A stretch of 40,273 bases of DNA, from NCBI GenBank assembly GCA_017507325.1, contig JAFWBD010000034.1:1-40273 (forward strand). Reading direction: 5' to 3'. How positions within the stretch are numbered: the first letter of the stretch is position 1; every line of letters starts with the position of its first letter. A model generated the notes under the pieces. That model searched no databases and had not been told where the DNA came from. It saw only the letters and a program-made list of their open reading frames with translations. The translations under genes and the position numbers were made by a program. The DNA is from Clostridia bacterium. GTDB taxonomy: Bacteria; Bacillota; Clostridia; Oscillospirales; SIG627. Shown one piece after another: positions 1 through 7,665 of this stretch.

Positions 1-17
1 AACTGAGCTACAGAGGC
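1..17 (-). tRNA. tRNA gene, 5' end only (runs off left edge)
   Basis: On the minus strand, bases 17 to 1 read GCCTCTGTAGCTCAGTT. This is the standard start of a bacterial tRNA: a seven-base acceptor strand (GCCTCTG), T8, a purine at position 9, the D-stem strand GCTC, and AGTT opening the D-loop. A consensus promoter lies just upstream (42-70). The anticodon is outside the window, so the amino acid cannot be named. It may be the first gene of a tRNA cluster. Confidence 0.75.
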
Positions 18-41
18 GTGAACTCTCGCTGCGACCTTGCA

Positions 42-70
42 AGTATAGCATTAAAATCGAAATCTGTCAA
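42..70 (-). promoter_or_regulatory. Promoter of the partial tRNA
   Basis: On the minus strand the -35 box is TTGACA (65-70) and the -10 box is TATACT (42-47), with a 17-bp spacer. The expected start near base 35 leaves a leader of roughly 18 nt before the tRNA 5' end at 17. A-rich sequence just upstream of the -35 box (71-97) belongs to the 33-bp element that recurs at 38517-38549. Confidence 0.8.
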
Positions 71-97
71 GTGTTTTTTTGAATTTTTTCAAAAAAA
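65..97 (-). repeat. 33-bp exact repeat, copy 1 (hairpin plus -35 box)
   Basis: These 33 bases are identical to 38517-38549. Read on the minus strand the element is T7-GAA-AAAA-TTC-A7, an inverted repeat with 10-bp arms, followed by CAC and TTGACA, the -35 box of the tRNA promoter. The A/T tracts directly upstream of the -35 box resemble an UP element; that role is inferred. Confidence 0.8.
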
Positions 98-127
98 ATC
101 AGCCGAAACAATCGGCTGATTTTTTTG
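91..127. terminator. Bidirectional intrinsic terminator downstream of the cohesin protein gene
   Basis: Arms ATCAGCCG (98-105) and CGGCTGAT (113-120) enclose a 7-base loop. An A-tract on the left (91-98) and a T-tract on the right (120-126) give a U-run in either direction. It sits 8 bases beyond the stop codon of the minus-strand gene ending at 135 and would separate it from the tRNA. Confidence 0.85.
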
Positions 128-134
128 ATGCTTC

Positions 135-1652
135 TTATTTGCGAATAAAGATCTTTTTTCGGTCCGAGCCGTAAAGATTCTCCTCATCCTCCGCTTTGGG
201 CGCAGGTGCTTCGGCTTTGGCACGAGCTTTTTCCTCCGCGATCTCATACCGAGCCAATTCCTCCTCCAAATAGCGGATCACCCTGCGGCGGCGGAAGGTG
301 ATTGCGGCCACCAATGCCATGGCCAGCAAAACGATCACGATGCCGAGAAAGATGGAGAAAATTTCCGACTGATTGTTCTTTTCCTTCCACTTTTCCGCTT
401 CGGCTCTGATCTCGTTCAATTCTTCTTCCTTTACCGTATCCTGAACGATCTGGTTCACCACGGGAGCGGAAAACTTAAAATAATCCACAAAGCTTCGGTT
501 GACGGAATCGTAATAATACAAGGCACAGCTTCCGTCCTGCCTCATAGCATAAACCAAAGCGATGCTCTTTCGATCGAAATCATCGCGGACGTAGGCGGGG
601 ATCTCTTGCCCATCCACAAGAAGCAAGGTGGATCGGAAGCCCTCGGGAACAGAAATTTCCTTCGGGAGCGGGAGGATCACAAGTCTCTCCTGCGTGCCGA
701 GAAGTGTGAGCATTGGGGTGAAATTTTGTTCCTCACGATGGAAAACGAACCAGCCCGAGCCGCTCTCTCCTGTCAAATAAGCGACGGAAACGGTTTTTTG
801 GGGGGCATCGTAGCAGAGGAATTCTTTTCCGTCCAGGGTTGCCGTGCTTTGCAGGAACCCCTCGGGAGGTGTCAGCTTCAACGGATCGTGGGCAACGCTG
901 TAATCCTTTCCATCCACCGTAACGAAAATTCCCGCCAAGGGCGATTCTTGCCTGGTGACCAACACCGTATAAACCTTTTTGGAGCCGTTTTCCGCCGTTA
1001 CCGTAACGGTTACGGTATTCTCTCCCACCACAAGATCGGGAGAATTCACATCGACCCGAGCGGCAGCGTGAGCCGTGGTAGCGGAAACGAAGAGCTTTGT
1101 CACCTCGAAGGGGACGTTGACTGCATACTGCGTAACCGAAGGAGAAAAGGCGGGGGACAATTCACTGGCGGAGATCAGAAGGGACGAAAGGTTATGATCC
1201 CCCGAATAAACGGGCTTTGGATTGATGGTAACCGATCCCGAGGAATCGGAAACGTTCATCCGTTCAAAATCGTCAAAGCCCACCACGGTGGTTTCGGCTC
1301 CGTTCACCGAGAGCCTCGTGGTACCGATTTTCTTGGTTTTGAATACCACGCTAAAGCTGATTTCCTTAAGACTCTCTCCCGTAGAATCGGTAAAATGAAG
1401 CTTTCCGCCGCCACCGTTATCAGCACCGGAAACGTATTCCAGATAGGAGGGGTCGTAATCAAGGAAAAAAGTCCAGCTTCCGATGTTATCGGAGGAAGAA
1501 AGCTTTAAGGTGACCGTAACGTTTTTTTCCACCGTAACCGCGGGCGCAGAAATGCTCACCGTTGCCGAAGAAGCCGCAAAGGCGGTGGTCGGCAGCAGCG
1601 AAAATGCGCAAAACAAGGTGCATATGATTGCAAACAGCCTTATCTTTTTCAT
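135..1652 (-). CDS. Membrane-anchored cohesin-like / cadherin-like surface protein
   Basis: A 505-residue exported protein of no known enzymatic type. It has a signal peptide (about 1-27, ending TTAFA), a cohesin-like beta domain (about 30-143, with the GSWTFFLDYDPSYLEY pattern), a cadherin-like beta-sandwich domain (about 150-234), then two related segments of about 65 residues (each with PEGF...T..(L/V)DG.E), and a membrane helix near 433-453 followed by RRRR and a charged cytoplasmic tail. The chosen ATG is 24 bases inside the longest frame because GAGG lies 7 bases before it; that ribosome site overlaps the end of the upstream gene, and the gap between the genes is only 7 bases. With the cohesin outside and the tail inside, it is a plausible cell-surface receptor for dockerin proteins such as its operon partner; binding is inferred. 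Codons show nothing unusual beside its neighbours. Confidence 0.82.
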   Translation of the reverse strand: MKKIRLFAIICTLFCAFSLLPTTAFAASSATVSISAPAVTVEKNVTVTLKLSSSDNIGSWTFFLDYDPSYLEYVSGADNGGGGKLHFTDSTGESLKEISFSVVFKTKKIGTTRLSVNGAETTVVGFDDFERMNVSDSSGSVTINPKPVYSGDHNLSSLLISASELSPAFSPSVTQYAVNVPFEVTKLFVSATTAHAAARVDVNSPDLVVGENTVTVTVTAENGSKKVYTVLVTRQESPLAGIFVTVDGKDYSVAHDPLKLTPPEGFLQSTATLDGKEFLCYDAPQKTVSVAYLTGESGSGWFVFHREEQNFTPMLTLLGTQERLVILPLPKEISVPEGFRSTLLLVDGQEIPAYVRDDFDRKSIALVYAMRQDGSCALYYYDSVNRSFVDYFKFSAPVVNQIVQDTVKEEELNEIRAEAEKWKEKNNQSEIFSIFLGIVIVLLAMALVAAITFRRRRVIRYLEEELARYEIAEEKARAKAEAPAPKAEDEENLYGSDRKKIFIRK

Positions 1653-1659
1653 AAGTACC

Positions 1660-4600
1660 TCACTGTACGATTTCATACAAATCCAAAATGTGCTTTCGAA
1701 CCATCAAAAGATCGATGGCATCCACTTCCCCATCGCGATTGACATCGGCAGAGGAAAGATAGGCACCCTCCATGGAATAAAGCTGAAGGATATATTTTCG
1801 GATCATCAAAAGATCGATGGCATCGATCTTGGCATCACCGTTCACGTCTCCGAGGAAGACCAGCGTATACCGCTCGGTGGTTTTTCCGTCGAAGATCTCC
1901 AGAACACAGCCTGTGGAAAGCGCCCCGCTCTCCGACACCTCGCCGCTCGGATTCCGAAGGACGGCCGTGGCTCTGCCGTAAAGGCCGAGGCTTTCAATGA
2001 ATGCGGACGCTTCGGTTCCCATGGGAATTCCCGAGAGAAATCCTCCGCTCAACCGATAGGGATTCTCCCAGCCCGAGGGAACGGGAGCGACGGAAAGAGA
2101 CGCATTGACGGAGGAATTGACGTTCATTTCAAGGCCCGATTCAAAGGCAACCAAAAGAGCTTGGGAAACAGAAAAGCTTCCGCTTCCCTCCCGAAGTGCC
2201 TTAAAATGCAAGGAGAGGGTGACGGTTTTGGCGCCGTCTTCGGCCAAACCCTCCAGCCAAACCACACCGTTTTCCGCTACGCTCCCTCCGGCAACGTAGG
2301 ATAAGAGCGCGGGGTCATAGGCCAGGCCGATCTTCCAAGAGCCGATGAGGGCATCGGAGGAAAGAATCACGGACATTTCAAATTCCTTCTCCTCCACCAC
2401 GGGATCCGAAGGAACGATCAAGCTGACGTCCGCATTCTCCACGGCGGGAGGCGGCGGAGTCGGTGGATCATCGGGATCATCGGGTTCATCGGGAGGAGTC
2501 GGCGGGGTAGGCGGCTCTGTCGATCCGCTGTCAATCACGACGTAATCGGAGCGAAGGTATCCTTCATACAGTACGCTATCATAATAGAAGGCAACGGGAT
2601 ACCACGGAGTGGGATTTCCGTCCTCCCCTGCGACAGCCTCTCCCAGGATCCAAAGCTCATGCCCCGTATGCAAATACACGATGCCTCCGTTATGGGTCAA
2701 AAGAGCGTGGTTGGTGCCCGGCCCCGTGCGAACGCGCAGATCGGTTCCATTGACCGTAGCCTTTTGATCGGAGGGCTCGGAAGGAGGTGCCGGGGGTTCG
2801 GGATTATCGGGATTATCGGGATTATCGGGGTTGTCGGGATCATCGGGAGGAGTCGGAGGAGTCGGAGGATCGATGGGCTCTCCCTTTAAAATAATGGAGA
2901 GGGTATATTCCTTTGGGACACCGTTTTCGGCGGTACAAACGATTCTCAAAAGATTCTCGCCCTTTTCCAGCATCACCTTTCCGACGTTTCCGGTCACGGA
3001 GGCCTTTTTCCCTGCGGCCTTGGCGATCACGTTGACGGAGGCCGCATCCTTTTCGATGATGAGGCTGTATTCGGAAACGCCGTGGTTCAAGGATTCATAA
3101 AAATCAAAGGAGGGGGTCAAGGAATACCCATCAACGGAAAGATCCTTCAAATAGTTATTGGGACTGCCTGCGGGAGCGGGATAGGAAGAAGCCTCTTCGG
3201 GCATATTCAAATACACGGGAATGCGGAAGGTGAAGGCATTTTCCGTATAGCCCAAGGTGGCATAATTAGAGCGCTGGATCTGCCCCTCGCTCAAAGGAGC
3301 GGCAACGTTGGTCATATACTGATGCCAATAGAGATAGGATTTGTTCACCACGGAATATTTCTGAAAATAGGCGGTGTTTTGCCCCTTTTCGATATAGTCG
3401 CCACCGATGAATTCAGCCCCTGCCATAATGGCCTTGTAGGCGCTGTTCCAGCCCTTTTGCTTGGCATAGCGCAGACCGTCCTCCGCACCGGAGGAGGCAC
3501 CGATGTTGAAGAAGTTATAATATCCCTCATAGCCGGGGTAATTTCCGTAGCAGCCTGCGGTTCCGCGCCAGCCCACCTCTTGAATACAGCGGGCGATCAA
3601 ATGGAAGGCGCTGACGTTTTCCGACAGAGCCGCGGCTAAAAATACCGAGGCATAGCTCACCTGATTTCCCGAGGGATCGGGGATGGTTTTTCCCGCCATA
3701 AAGGTGCCCTGCAACATAGCTTCGATGGCCCGCTCGGTTTGAGTGGTTTCGGAAAAAGCCAATTTTTCGAATTGAAACAGCGTTTCGGAGCTGAGAAAGT
3801 TTCTCGGATCCATATAGTACGCCAAAAGCTCCGGAGATGCCTGATACCAGCGGCCCGCCTCCAGTGCAAAATACGTATCGGTCTCCCAATCGTAGCTTCC
3901 CGCCGCTGTGGAATAATGGGAAAGATATTTGGAATCGGTCAGATTCCGTTTGGGAACGTTTTCATTTCGCTGAACCGTGTTCCAATCCAGGCCGGTATGA
4001 ACCGCTTCAAAATGCCAGGACGGATGCTCCTCGTGGATGACGCGGAGCGCCTCCCGATAGCTTTCGGGGAAAAGGGCCAGCTGCTTTTCAAAATCCTTAT
4101 TTTCCACAATGGGGAGATCATCCGTTGTGTGGATCAAGATAAAATCACTGCGGATATAGCCGGAATACTCTACACCCTGATAAACAAAAGAGATGCGGTA
4201 CCACGGCAAGGCTCCGTTTCCGGGCTCGGTGCCTTCGCCCGTGGTGGGCTCAGTCACTTCACCCGTGGTGGGTTCGTTATTCTCGCCCGTGGTGGGCTCG
4301 GTGTCTTCACCCGTGGTGGGTTCGTTATCTTCGCCCGTGGTAGGCTCGGTCACTTCATCCGTGGTAGGCTCGGTCACTTCACCCGTGGTGGGTTCGATAT
4401 TTTCACCCGTGGTGGGTTCGTTATTCTCGCCCGTGGTGGGCTCGGTGCCTTCACCCGTGGTGGGTTCGTTATTTTCACCCGTGGTGGGTTCGTTATTTTC
4501 GCCCGTGGTAGGCTCGGTACCTTCACCCGTGGTGGGTTCGTTATTTTCACCCGTGGTGGGTTCGTTATTCTCGCCCGTGGTGGGCTCGTTATTTTCACCC

Positions 4601-5166
4601 GTGGTGGGCTCGTTATTTTCACCCGTGGTGGGTTCGTTATTTTCGCCCGTGGTAGGCTCGGTACCTTCACCCGTGGTGGGTTCGTTATTTTCGCCCGTGG
4701 TAGGCTCGGTCACTTCACCCGTGGTGGGTTCGGTCACTTCTCCCGTAGTGGGCTCGCTATTTTCACCCGTGGTAGGTTCGGTCACTTCACCTGTGGTGGG
4801 TTCGGTCACTTCACCCGTGGTGGGCTCGTTATTTTCGCCCGTAGTGGGCTCGTTATTTTCACCCGTGGTGGGCTCGTTATCTTCACCCGTAGTGGGTTCA
4901 TCTGCGGCATTTTTTTCGGGGACGGCATCGCCGTGGATCGTTACGGAATACCCTGCGAACAAACGAATCTCACTTCCGTTATGAACCAAAGCGGCAAAGC
5001 TTGTTCCGGGGCCCGAGCGGACGCGAACGTCGCTCCCGATCACGATTCCCTCCCGCAACAGCTCTTCCTCTGCGAAAGCGAAAAAGGGAAACTGCGAAAA
5101 GAGGAACAAAAGAGCCATACAAAATGCCGTAACACGCAGGGAAAAGCCGTGTTTTTTCGGGGTCAT
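1660..5166 (-). CDS. Secreted glucosaminidase-type wall hydrolase with SH3, cohesin and dockerin modules
   Basis: A 1168-residue multimodular exported protein. In order: signal peptide (1-32); first half of an SH3-like domain (about 38-82); 28 tandem octapeptides EPTTGExx (90-313); second half of the SH3-like domain (321-347); glucosaminidase-type domain (about 425-625) with a likely catalytic Glu530 in IQEVGW and the YNFFNIGA motif; cadherin-like beta sandwich (671-761); Pro/Asp linker; an intact SH3-like domain (802-878); a second linker; cohesin-like domain (911-1029); and a C-terminal dockerin (1106-1165) with two calcium loops, DVNGDAKIDAID and DVNRDGEVDAID. The family cleaves the glycan strands of peptidoglycan, so a remodelling or separation role is likely. 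ATG with AAAGGAGGAAG upstream. The dockerin suggests docking to a cohesin, possibly on the downstream membrane protein or on another copy of itself. Confidence 0.88.
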   Translation of the reverse strand: MTPKKHGFSLRVTAFCMALLFLFSQFPFFAFAEEELLREGIVIGSDVRVRSGPGTSFAALVHNGSEIRLFAGYSVTIHGDAVPEKNAADEPTTGEDNEPTTGENNEPTTGENNEPTTGEVTEPTTGEVTEPTTGENSEPTTGEVTEPTTGEVTEPTTGENNEPTTGEGTEPTTGENNEPTTGENNEPTTGENNEPTTGENNEPTTGENNEPTTGEGTEPTTGENNEPTTGENNEPTTGEGTEPTTGENNEPTTGENIEPTTGEVTEPTTDEVTEPTTGEDNEPTTGEDTEPTTGENNEPTTGEVTEPTTGEGTEPGNGALPWYRISFVYQGVEYSGYIRSDFILIHTTDDLPIVENKDFEKQLALFPESYREALRVIHEEHPSWHFEAVHTGLDWNTVQRNENVPKRNLTDSKYLSHYSTAAGSYDWETDTYFALEAGRWYQASPELLAYYMDPRNFLSSETLFQFEKLAFSETTQTERAIEAMLQGTFMAGKTIPDPSGNQVSYASVFLAAALSENVSAFHLIARCIQEVGWRGTAGCYGNYPGYEGYYNFFNIGASSGAEDGLRYAKQKGWNSAYKAIMAGAEFIGGDYIEKGQNTAYFQKYSVVNKSYLYWHQYMTNVAAPLSEGQIQRSNYATLGYTENAFTFRIPVYLNMPEEASSYPAPAGSPNNYLKDLSVDGYSLTPSFDFYESLNHGVSEYSLIIEKDAASVNVIAKAAGKKASVTGNVGKVMLEKGENLLRIVCTAENGVPKEYTLSIILKGEPIDPPTPPTPPDDPDNPDNPDNPDNPEPPAPPSEPSDQKATVNGTDLRVRTGPGTNHALLTHNGGIVYLHTGHELWILGEAVAGEDGNPTPWYPVAFYYDSVLYEGYLRSDYVVIDSGSTEPPTPPTPPDEPDDPDDPPTPPPPAVENADVSLIVPSDPVVEEKEFEMSVILSSDALIGSWKIGLAYDPALLSYVAGGSVAENGVVWLEGLAEDGAKTVTLSLHFKALREGSGSFSVSQALLVAFESGLEMNVNSSVNASLSVAPVPSGWENPYRLSGGFLSGIPMGTEASAFIESLGLYGRATAVLRNPSGEVSESGALSTGCVLEIFDGKTTERYTLVFLGDVNGDAKIDAIDLLMIRKYILQLYSMEGAYLSSADVNRDGEVDAIDLLMVRKHILDLYEIVQ
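4228..4899 (-). repeat. 28 x 24-bp tandem repeat coding EPTTGExx
   Basis: Twenty-eight head-to-tail 24-bp units encode EPTTGE followed by a variable pair (NN, VT, GT, DN, DT, NS or NI). One unit reads EPTTDE. The DNA is almost identical between units, with synonymous drift only (for example gtggtg or gtggta). The array is in frame, so gain or loss of units would keep the reading frame. It lies inside the loop of the first SH3-like domain of the wall hydrolase. Confidence 0.95.
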
Positions 5167-5210
5167 GGGTTCTTCCTCCTTTCACAAATTCAAAAAAGCG
5201 ATACCAATTT

Positions 5211-5239
5211 ATTTTATCACAGCTTTGGGCATTCGTCAA
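5211..5239 (-). promoter_or_regulatory. Promoter of the surface-protein operon
   Basis: On the minus strand the -35 box is TTGACG (5234-5239) and the -10 box is TAAAAT (5211-5216), with a 17-bp spacer. The -35 box is 3 bases past the tmcAL stop codon, so the two genes are separate units despite their short gap. A ribosome site AAAGGAGG follows at about 5174-5181. Confidence 0.75.
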
Positions 5240-5242
5240 GAA

Positions 5243-6466
5243 TCAAGCCGGATCATCTTTTTTCGACAAAGAGGGCAAAAGATAAGGGGTTTTCCTGAGA
5301 AAATAGCCCTTTTCCGTTTCTTTTTCAAAAGCCATGGAATATATTTCCTCCGCTTTCATTTCCAAAGCCGCCCACTTCATTGCGTTTCGATCCGAGATCT
5401 TAAACAAATGGGCGGGCTTGGTCACCACGGGGATCCCTTGCAGCTCCTTCATTTGAAAGAGGATCTCTCTCCCCTTCTCCCCCACGGCCAAAACACGGGT
5501 ATAGGCGGGGATCTCCTTTTCCGCATAGCGGGGAATTCGGCACAGAAGCGCCTGAAGAGAACGGCGTAAGCGGGAATCGGTGACGTTTTGATTTCCCGCC
5601 CGAACGATCAAATCCGCGAGGCTTTTCGATCCGTAGGAAAAATCCCGCAAGCGATCAAAGACAGAAGACAGTCCGTAATACTCCGAGGCTGTGCTTCGAT
5701 CCTCGCATCTCAACAAATAAATCAGCGTTCCGAAATAACGTTCCAAGGAAACAGGCGCTCGGCCTGCTCTGATCTCCTCCGCCAATTCCTCCGAAACCGC
5801 CGACGGGACCCAAGAGGCGATGCTTTCTCCCCGATACAGCTTTTCCCGAAGGGCGGTGGCGGAAAGGATCCCCTCTTTTTCGGTGTTCTCCCATTCCTCC
5901 GGTCCCACGCGTAACACGGGGAACGGCAAAAAGGAGGCTCCGATTTTTTTCATTGCCAAAAGATATTCCACCGCCAAGGAGGCGTTGGCCAAAGAGAGGA
6001 TCTTTTCCTCTCCGTAAAGAGAACGGTATACCGCTTCCCTTGCGGCGGGATACCCCATTTTCTTTTCTTTTTCCGAAAAAGCCGCTCTCGCCTCCCGAAA
6101 CTCTTCGGACAAAAGCCGCTCGGCACAGCGCTTTAAGGCTTCCCCGTCGGCCATTTCCGAGCCGAAAGCAAGGACGTTGCAAACGCCTGTTCGTTTTAAG
6201 ATGCTGACCGCACTCTGAGCGAAGCCGTCAGCGGCCAGGGAAGAAAAAGGAAAGGGCAATTCCAGCACCAGATCCGCCCCGCAGCAAACGGCACATTTTG
6301 CTCTGCTGTATTTTTCCTGGACGGCCATCGACCCTCTCTGCACAAAATTTCCGCTCATCACACAAAGGATCCCGTGATTCGGAAAGGCTTTTTTGACTTC
6401 GGTGATCAAATGGGCGTGTCCGTTATGAAAGGGATTGAATTCGGCAATGATTCCGACGGTTTTCAT
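5243..6466 (-). CDS. tmcAL: tRNA(Met) cytidine acetate ligase TmcAL
   Basis: A 407-residue cytoplasmic enzyme that makes N4-acetylcytidine at the wobble position of elongator tRNA(Met), using acetate and ATP (family knowledge, B. subtilis YlbM/TmcAL). The N-terminus MKTVGIIAEFNPFHNGH carries the nucleotidyltransferase HxGH-type motif that defines the family, and the length is normal. The longest frame starts 93 bases further upstream, but the ATG at 6466 has AAGGAG 7 bases before it and begins exactly at the conserved motif. It is divergent from the methyltransferase gene at 6574. No terminator was seen between it and the downstream operon, which has its own promoter. Confidence 0.9.
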   Translation of the reverse strand: MKTVGIIAEFNPFHNGHAHLITEVKKAFPNHGILCVMSGNFVQRGSMAVQEKYSRAKCAVCCGADLVLELPFPFSSLAADGFAQSAVSILKRTGVCNVLAFGSEMADGEALKRCAERLLSEEFREARAAFSEKEKKMGYPAAREAVYRSLYGEEKILSLANASLAVEYLLAMKKIGASFLPFPVLRVGPEEWENTEKEGILSATALREKLYRGESIASWVPSAVSEELAEEIRAGRAPVSLERYFGTLIYLLRCEDRSTASEYYGLSSVFDRLRDFSYGSKSLADLIVRAGNQNVTDSRLRRSLQALLCRIPRYAEKEIPAYTRVLAVGEKGREILFQMKELQGIPVVTKPAHLFKISDRNAMKWAALEMKAEEIYSMAFEKETEKGYFLRKTPYLLPSLSKKDDPA

Positions 6467-6519
6467 GGGGACTCCTTTACTTTTTTGAAAAAATATGGTA
6501 TCATACAAACAGAAGGCCT

Positions 6520-6543
6520 TGCAAAGCAGGCATTTGCTTTGCA
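6520..6543. repeat. Inverted repeat in the tmcAL/methyltransferase divergent gap
   Basis: TGCAAAGCA (6520-6528) and TGCTTTGCA (6535-6543) form perfect 9-bp arms around GGCATT. The site lies 31 bases before the plus-strand gene and 54 bases before tmcAL. It could be an operator or an RNA hairpin in the leader of the methyltransferase gene. No T-run follows it in either direction. Confidence 0.5.
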
Positions 6544-6573
6544 GCAAACGCAAAAACACTCGGGAGATTTTGG

Positions 6574-7620
6574 ATGGACAAAAGCATTTTTTTATGGGAA
6601 TATCTGCAGGAAACCCGAAAGCCCATTGTCATTTACGGAATGGGCGACGGCTGCGATAAGATCATGGCTGTTTGCCGAAAAAAGGGCATCCCCATTCAAG
6701 GCGTTTTTGCCAGCGACGGCTTTGTCAGAGAAAAAAAGGTTCACGGTTTTCCGCTGAGAGATTACCGCAGTACCAAAGAAGCCTTCGGAGATATGATCGT
6801 TTTATTGGCCTTCGGCGTTTTTCGACCCGAGGATCTGGCTCTGATTCAAAAAATGGATCGGGAAACTCAGTTTTTTGCTCCCGAGGTGCCGCTGTTCGGC
6901 GGGGAGCTGTTTGATCGGGCGTATTGGAATCAGCACCGAGAAGAATTGGATCGGGTGGAAGATATGCTCACCGATCCCCTTTCCCGCAAGACCTTTCGCT
7001 CCCTTCTGGAATACAAGATCAGCGGGAGGATCGGGCCGCTTTTTTCCTGCGAGCAGAACCGCACCCACGCCTTTGAAGAGCTGGTTTCGTTCCGTCGGGG
7101 AGACGTTTTTGCGGATCTTGGCGCTTACGACGGTGATACCGCCCTGGAATGGAATCGACTTCACCCCGATCACGGTGGCATTTTAGCGCTGGAGCCCAAC
7201 CCCAAAACCTTTGCCCGCCTGGTAAAGAATTGCCGCGAGATTCCCCGCTTTTGGGCGGAGGAGGCCGCCGCCTGGAGCTGTGAGGAGACCCTTTTCTTTC
7301 AGGAAAAGGGCGGACGGAGCGCCTCTGTTTGCGAAAGCGGCAAAAAGCGGGTAAGAGGCTGTGCGCTGGACCGGCTGATCCCGCGGGCGGATTTTATCAA
7401 ATTCGACGTGGAGGGCTCGGAAAAGGAGGCCATCGACGGGGCAAAAAATTTGATCCGCAAATGCACGCCCGACCTGTGCATCAGTGCCTACCACCGAACG
7501 GAGGATCTGTTTTCCCTGCCGCTGCAAATCAAAAGGCTCTGCCCCGATTACCGCGTTTCGATCCGACATTTCCCCTACGTTCCCGCTTGGGACACGGTGT
7601 TTTTCTTTTCAGTTCGGTAA
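6574..7620 (+). CDS. FkbM-family SAM-dependent methyltransferase
   Basis: A 348-residue soluble protein. The first 170 residues begin with a Rossmann-like strand-turn (IVIYGMGDGCDKI), as seen in many long FkbM proteins. The C-terminal half is the FkbM methyltransferase domain, with the SAM-binding motif FADLGAYDGDT (about 179-189), the acidic LEPNP step, and IKFDVEGSE (about 275-283). FkbM proteins usually O-methylate sugars, polyketides or other small metabolites; the substrate here is unknown and no glycan cluster adjoins it. The ATG follows GGGAG at a spacing of about 10 bases. It is a single-gene unit ending in a strong terminator. Confidence 0.85.
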   Translation: MDKSIFLWEYLQETRKPIVIYGMGDGCDKIMAVCRKKGIPIQGVFASDGFVREKKVHGFPLRDYRSTKEAFGDMIVLLAFGVFRPEDLALIQKMDRETQFFAPEVPLFGGELFDRAYWNQHREELDRVEDMLTDPLSRKTFRSLLEYKISGRIGPLFSCEQNRTHAFEELVSFRRGDVFADLGAYDGDTALEWNRLHPDHGGILALEPNPKTFARLVKNCREIPRFWAEEAAAWSCEETLFFQEKGGRSASVCESGKKRVRGCALDRLIPRADFIKFDVEGSEKEAIDGAKNLIRKCTPDLCISAYHRTEDLFSLPLQIKRLCPDYRVSIRHFPYVPAWDTVFFFSVR

Positions 7621-7629
7621 AAGTCAGAT

Positions 7630-7665
7630 AAAGGATTTTGCGCTTTGCGCAAAATCCTTTTTTTT
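7630..7665 (+). terminator. Intrinsic terminator after the FkbM gene
   Basis: Perfect 14-bp arms, AAAGGATTTTGCGC (7630-7643) and its complement (7647-7660), enclose a TTT loop and are followed by a T-run (to 7665). There is no matching A-tract on the left, so it should work mainly for the plus strand, although the convergent HD gene ends inside it. Confidence 0.9.

Noticed and set aside
4228..4899. CRISPR array
   Set aside because: The units are 24 bp, head to tail, with no distinct spacers and no cas genes, and they encode an in-frame octapeptide.
3739..5298. Long plus-strand open frames across the repeat region (519 and 263 residues)
   Set aside because: They are translations of the 24-bp repeat in other frames (FTRGGFVIF and SPVVGSLF patterns). 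A periodic, stop-free repeat opens all its frames; the minus strand has the signal peptide, domains and ribosome site.
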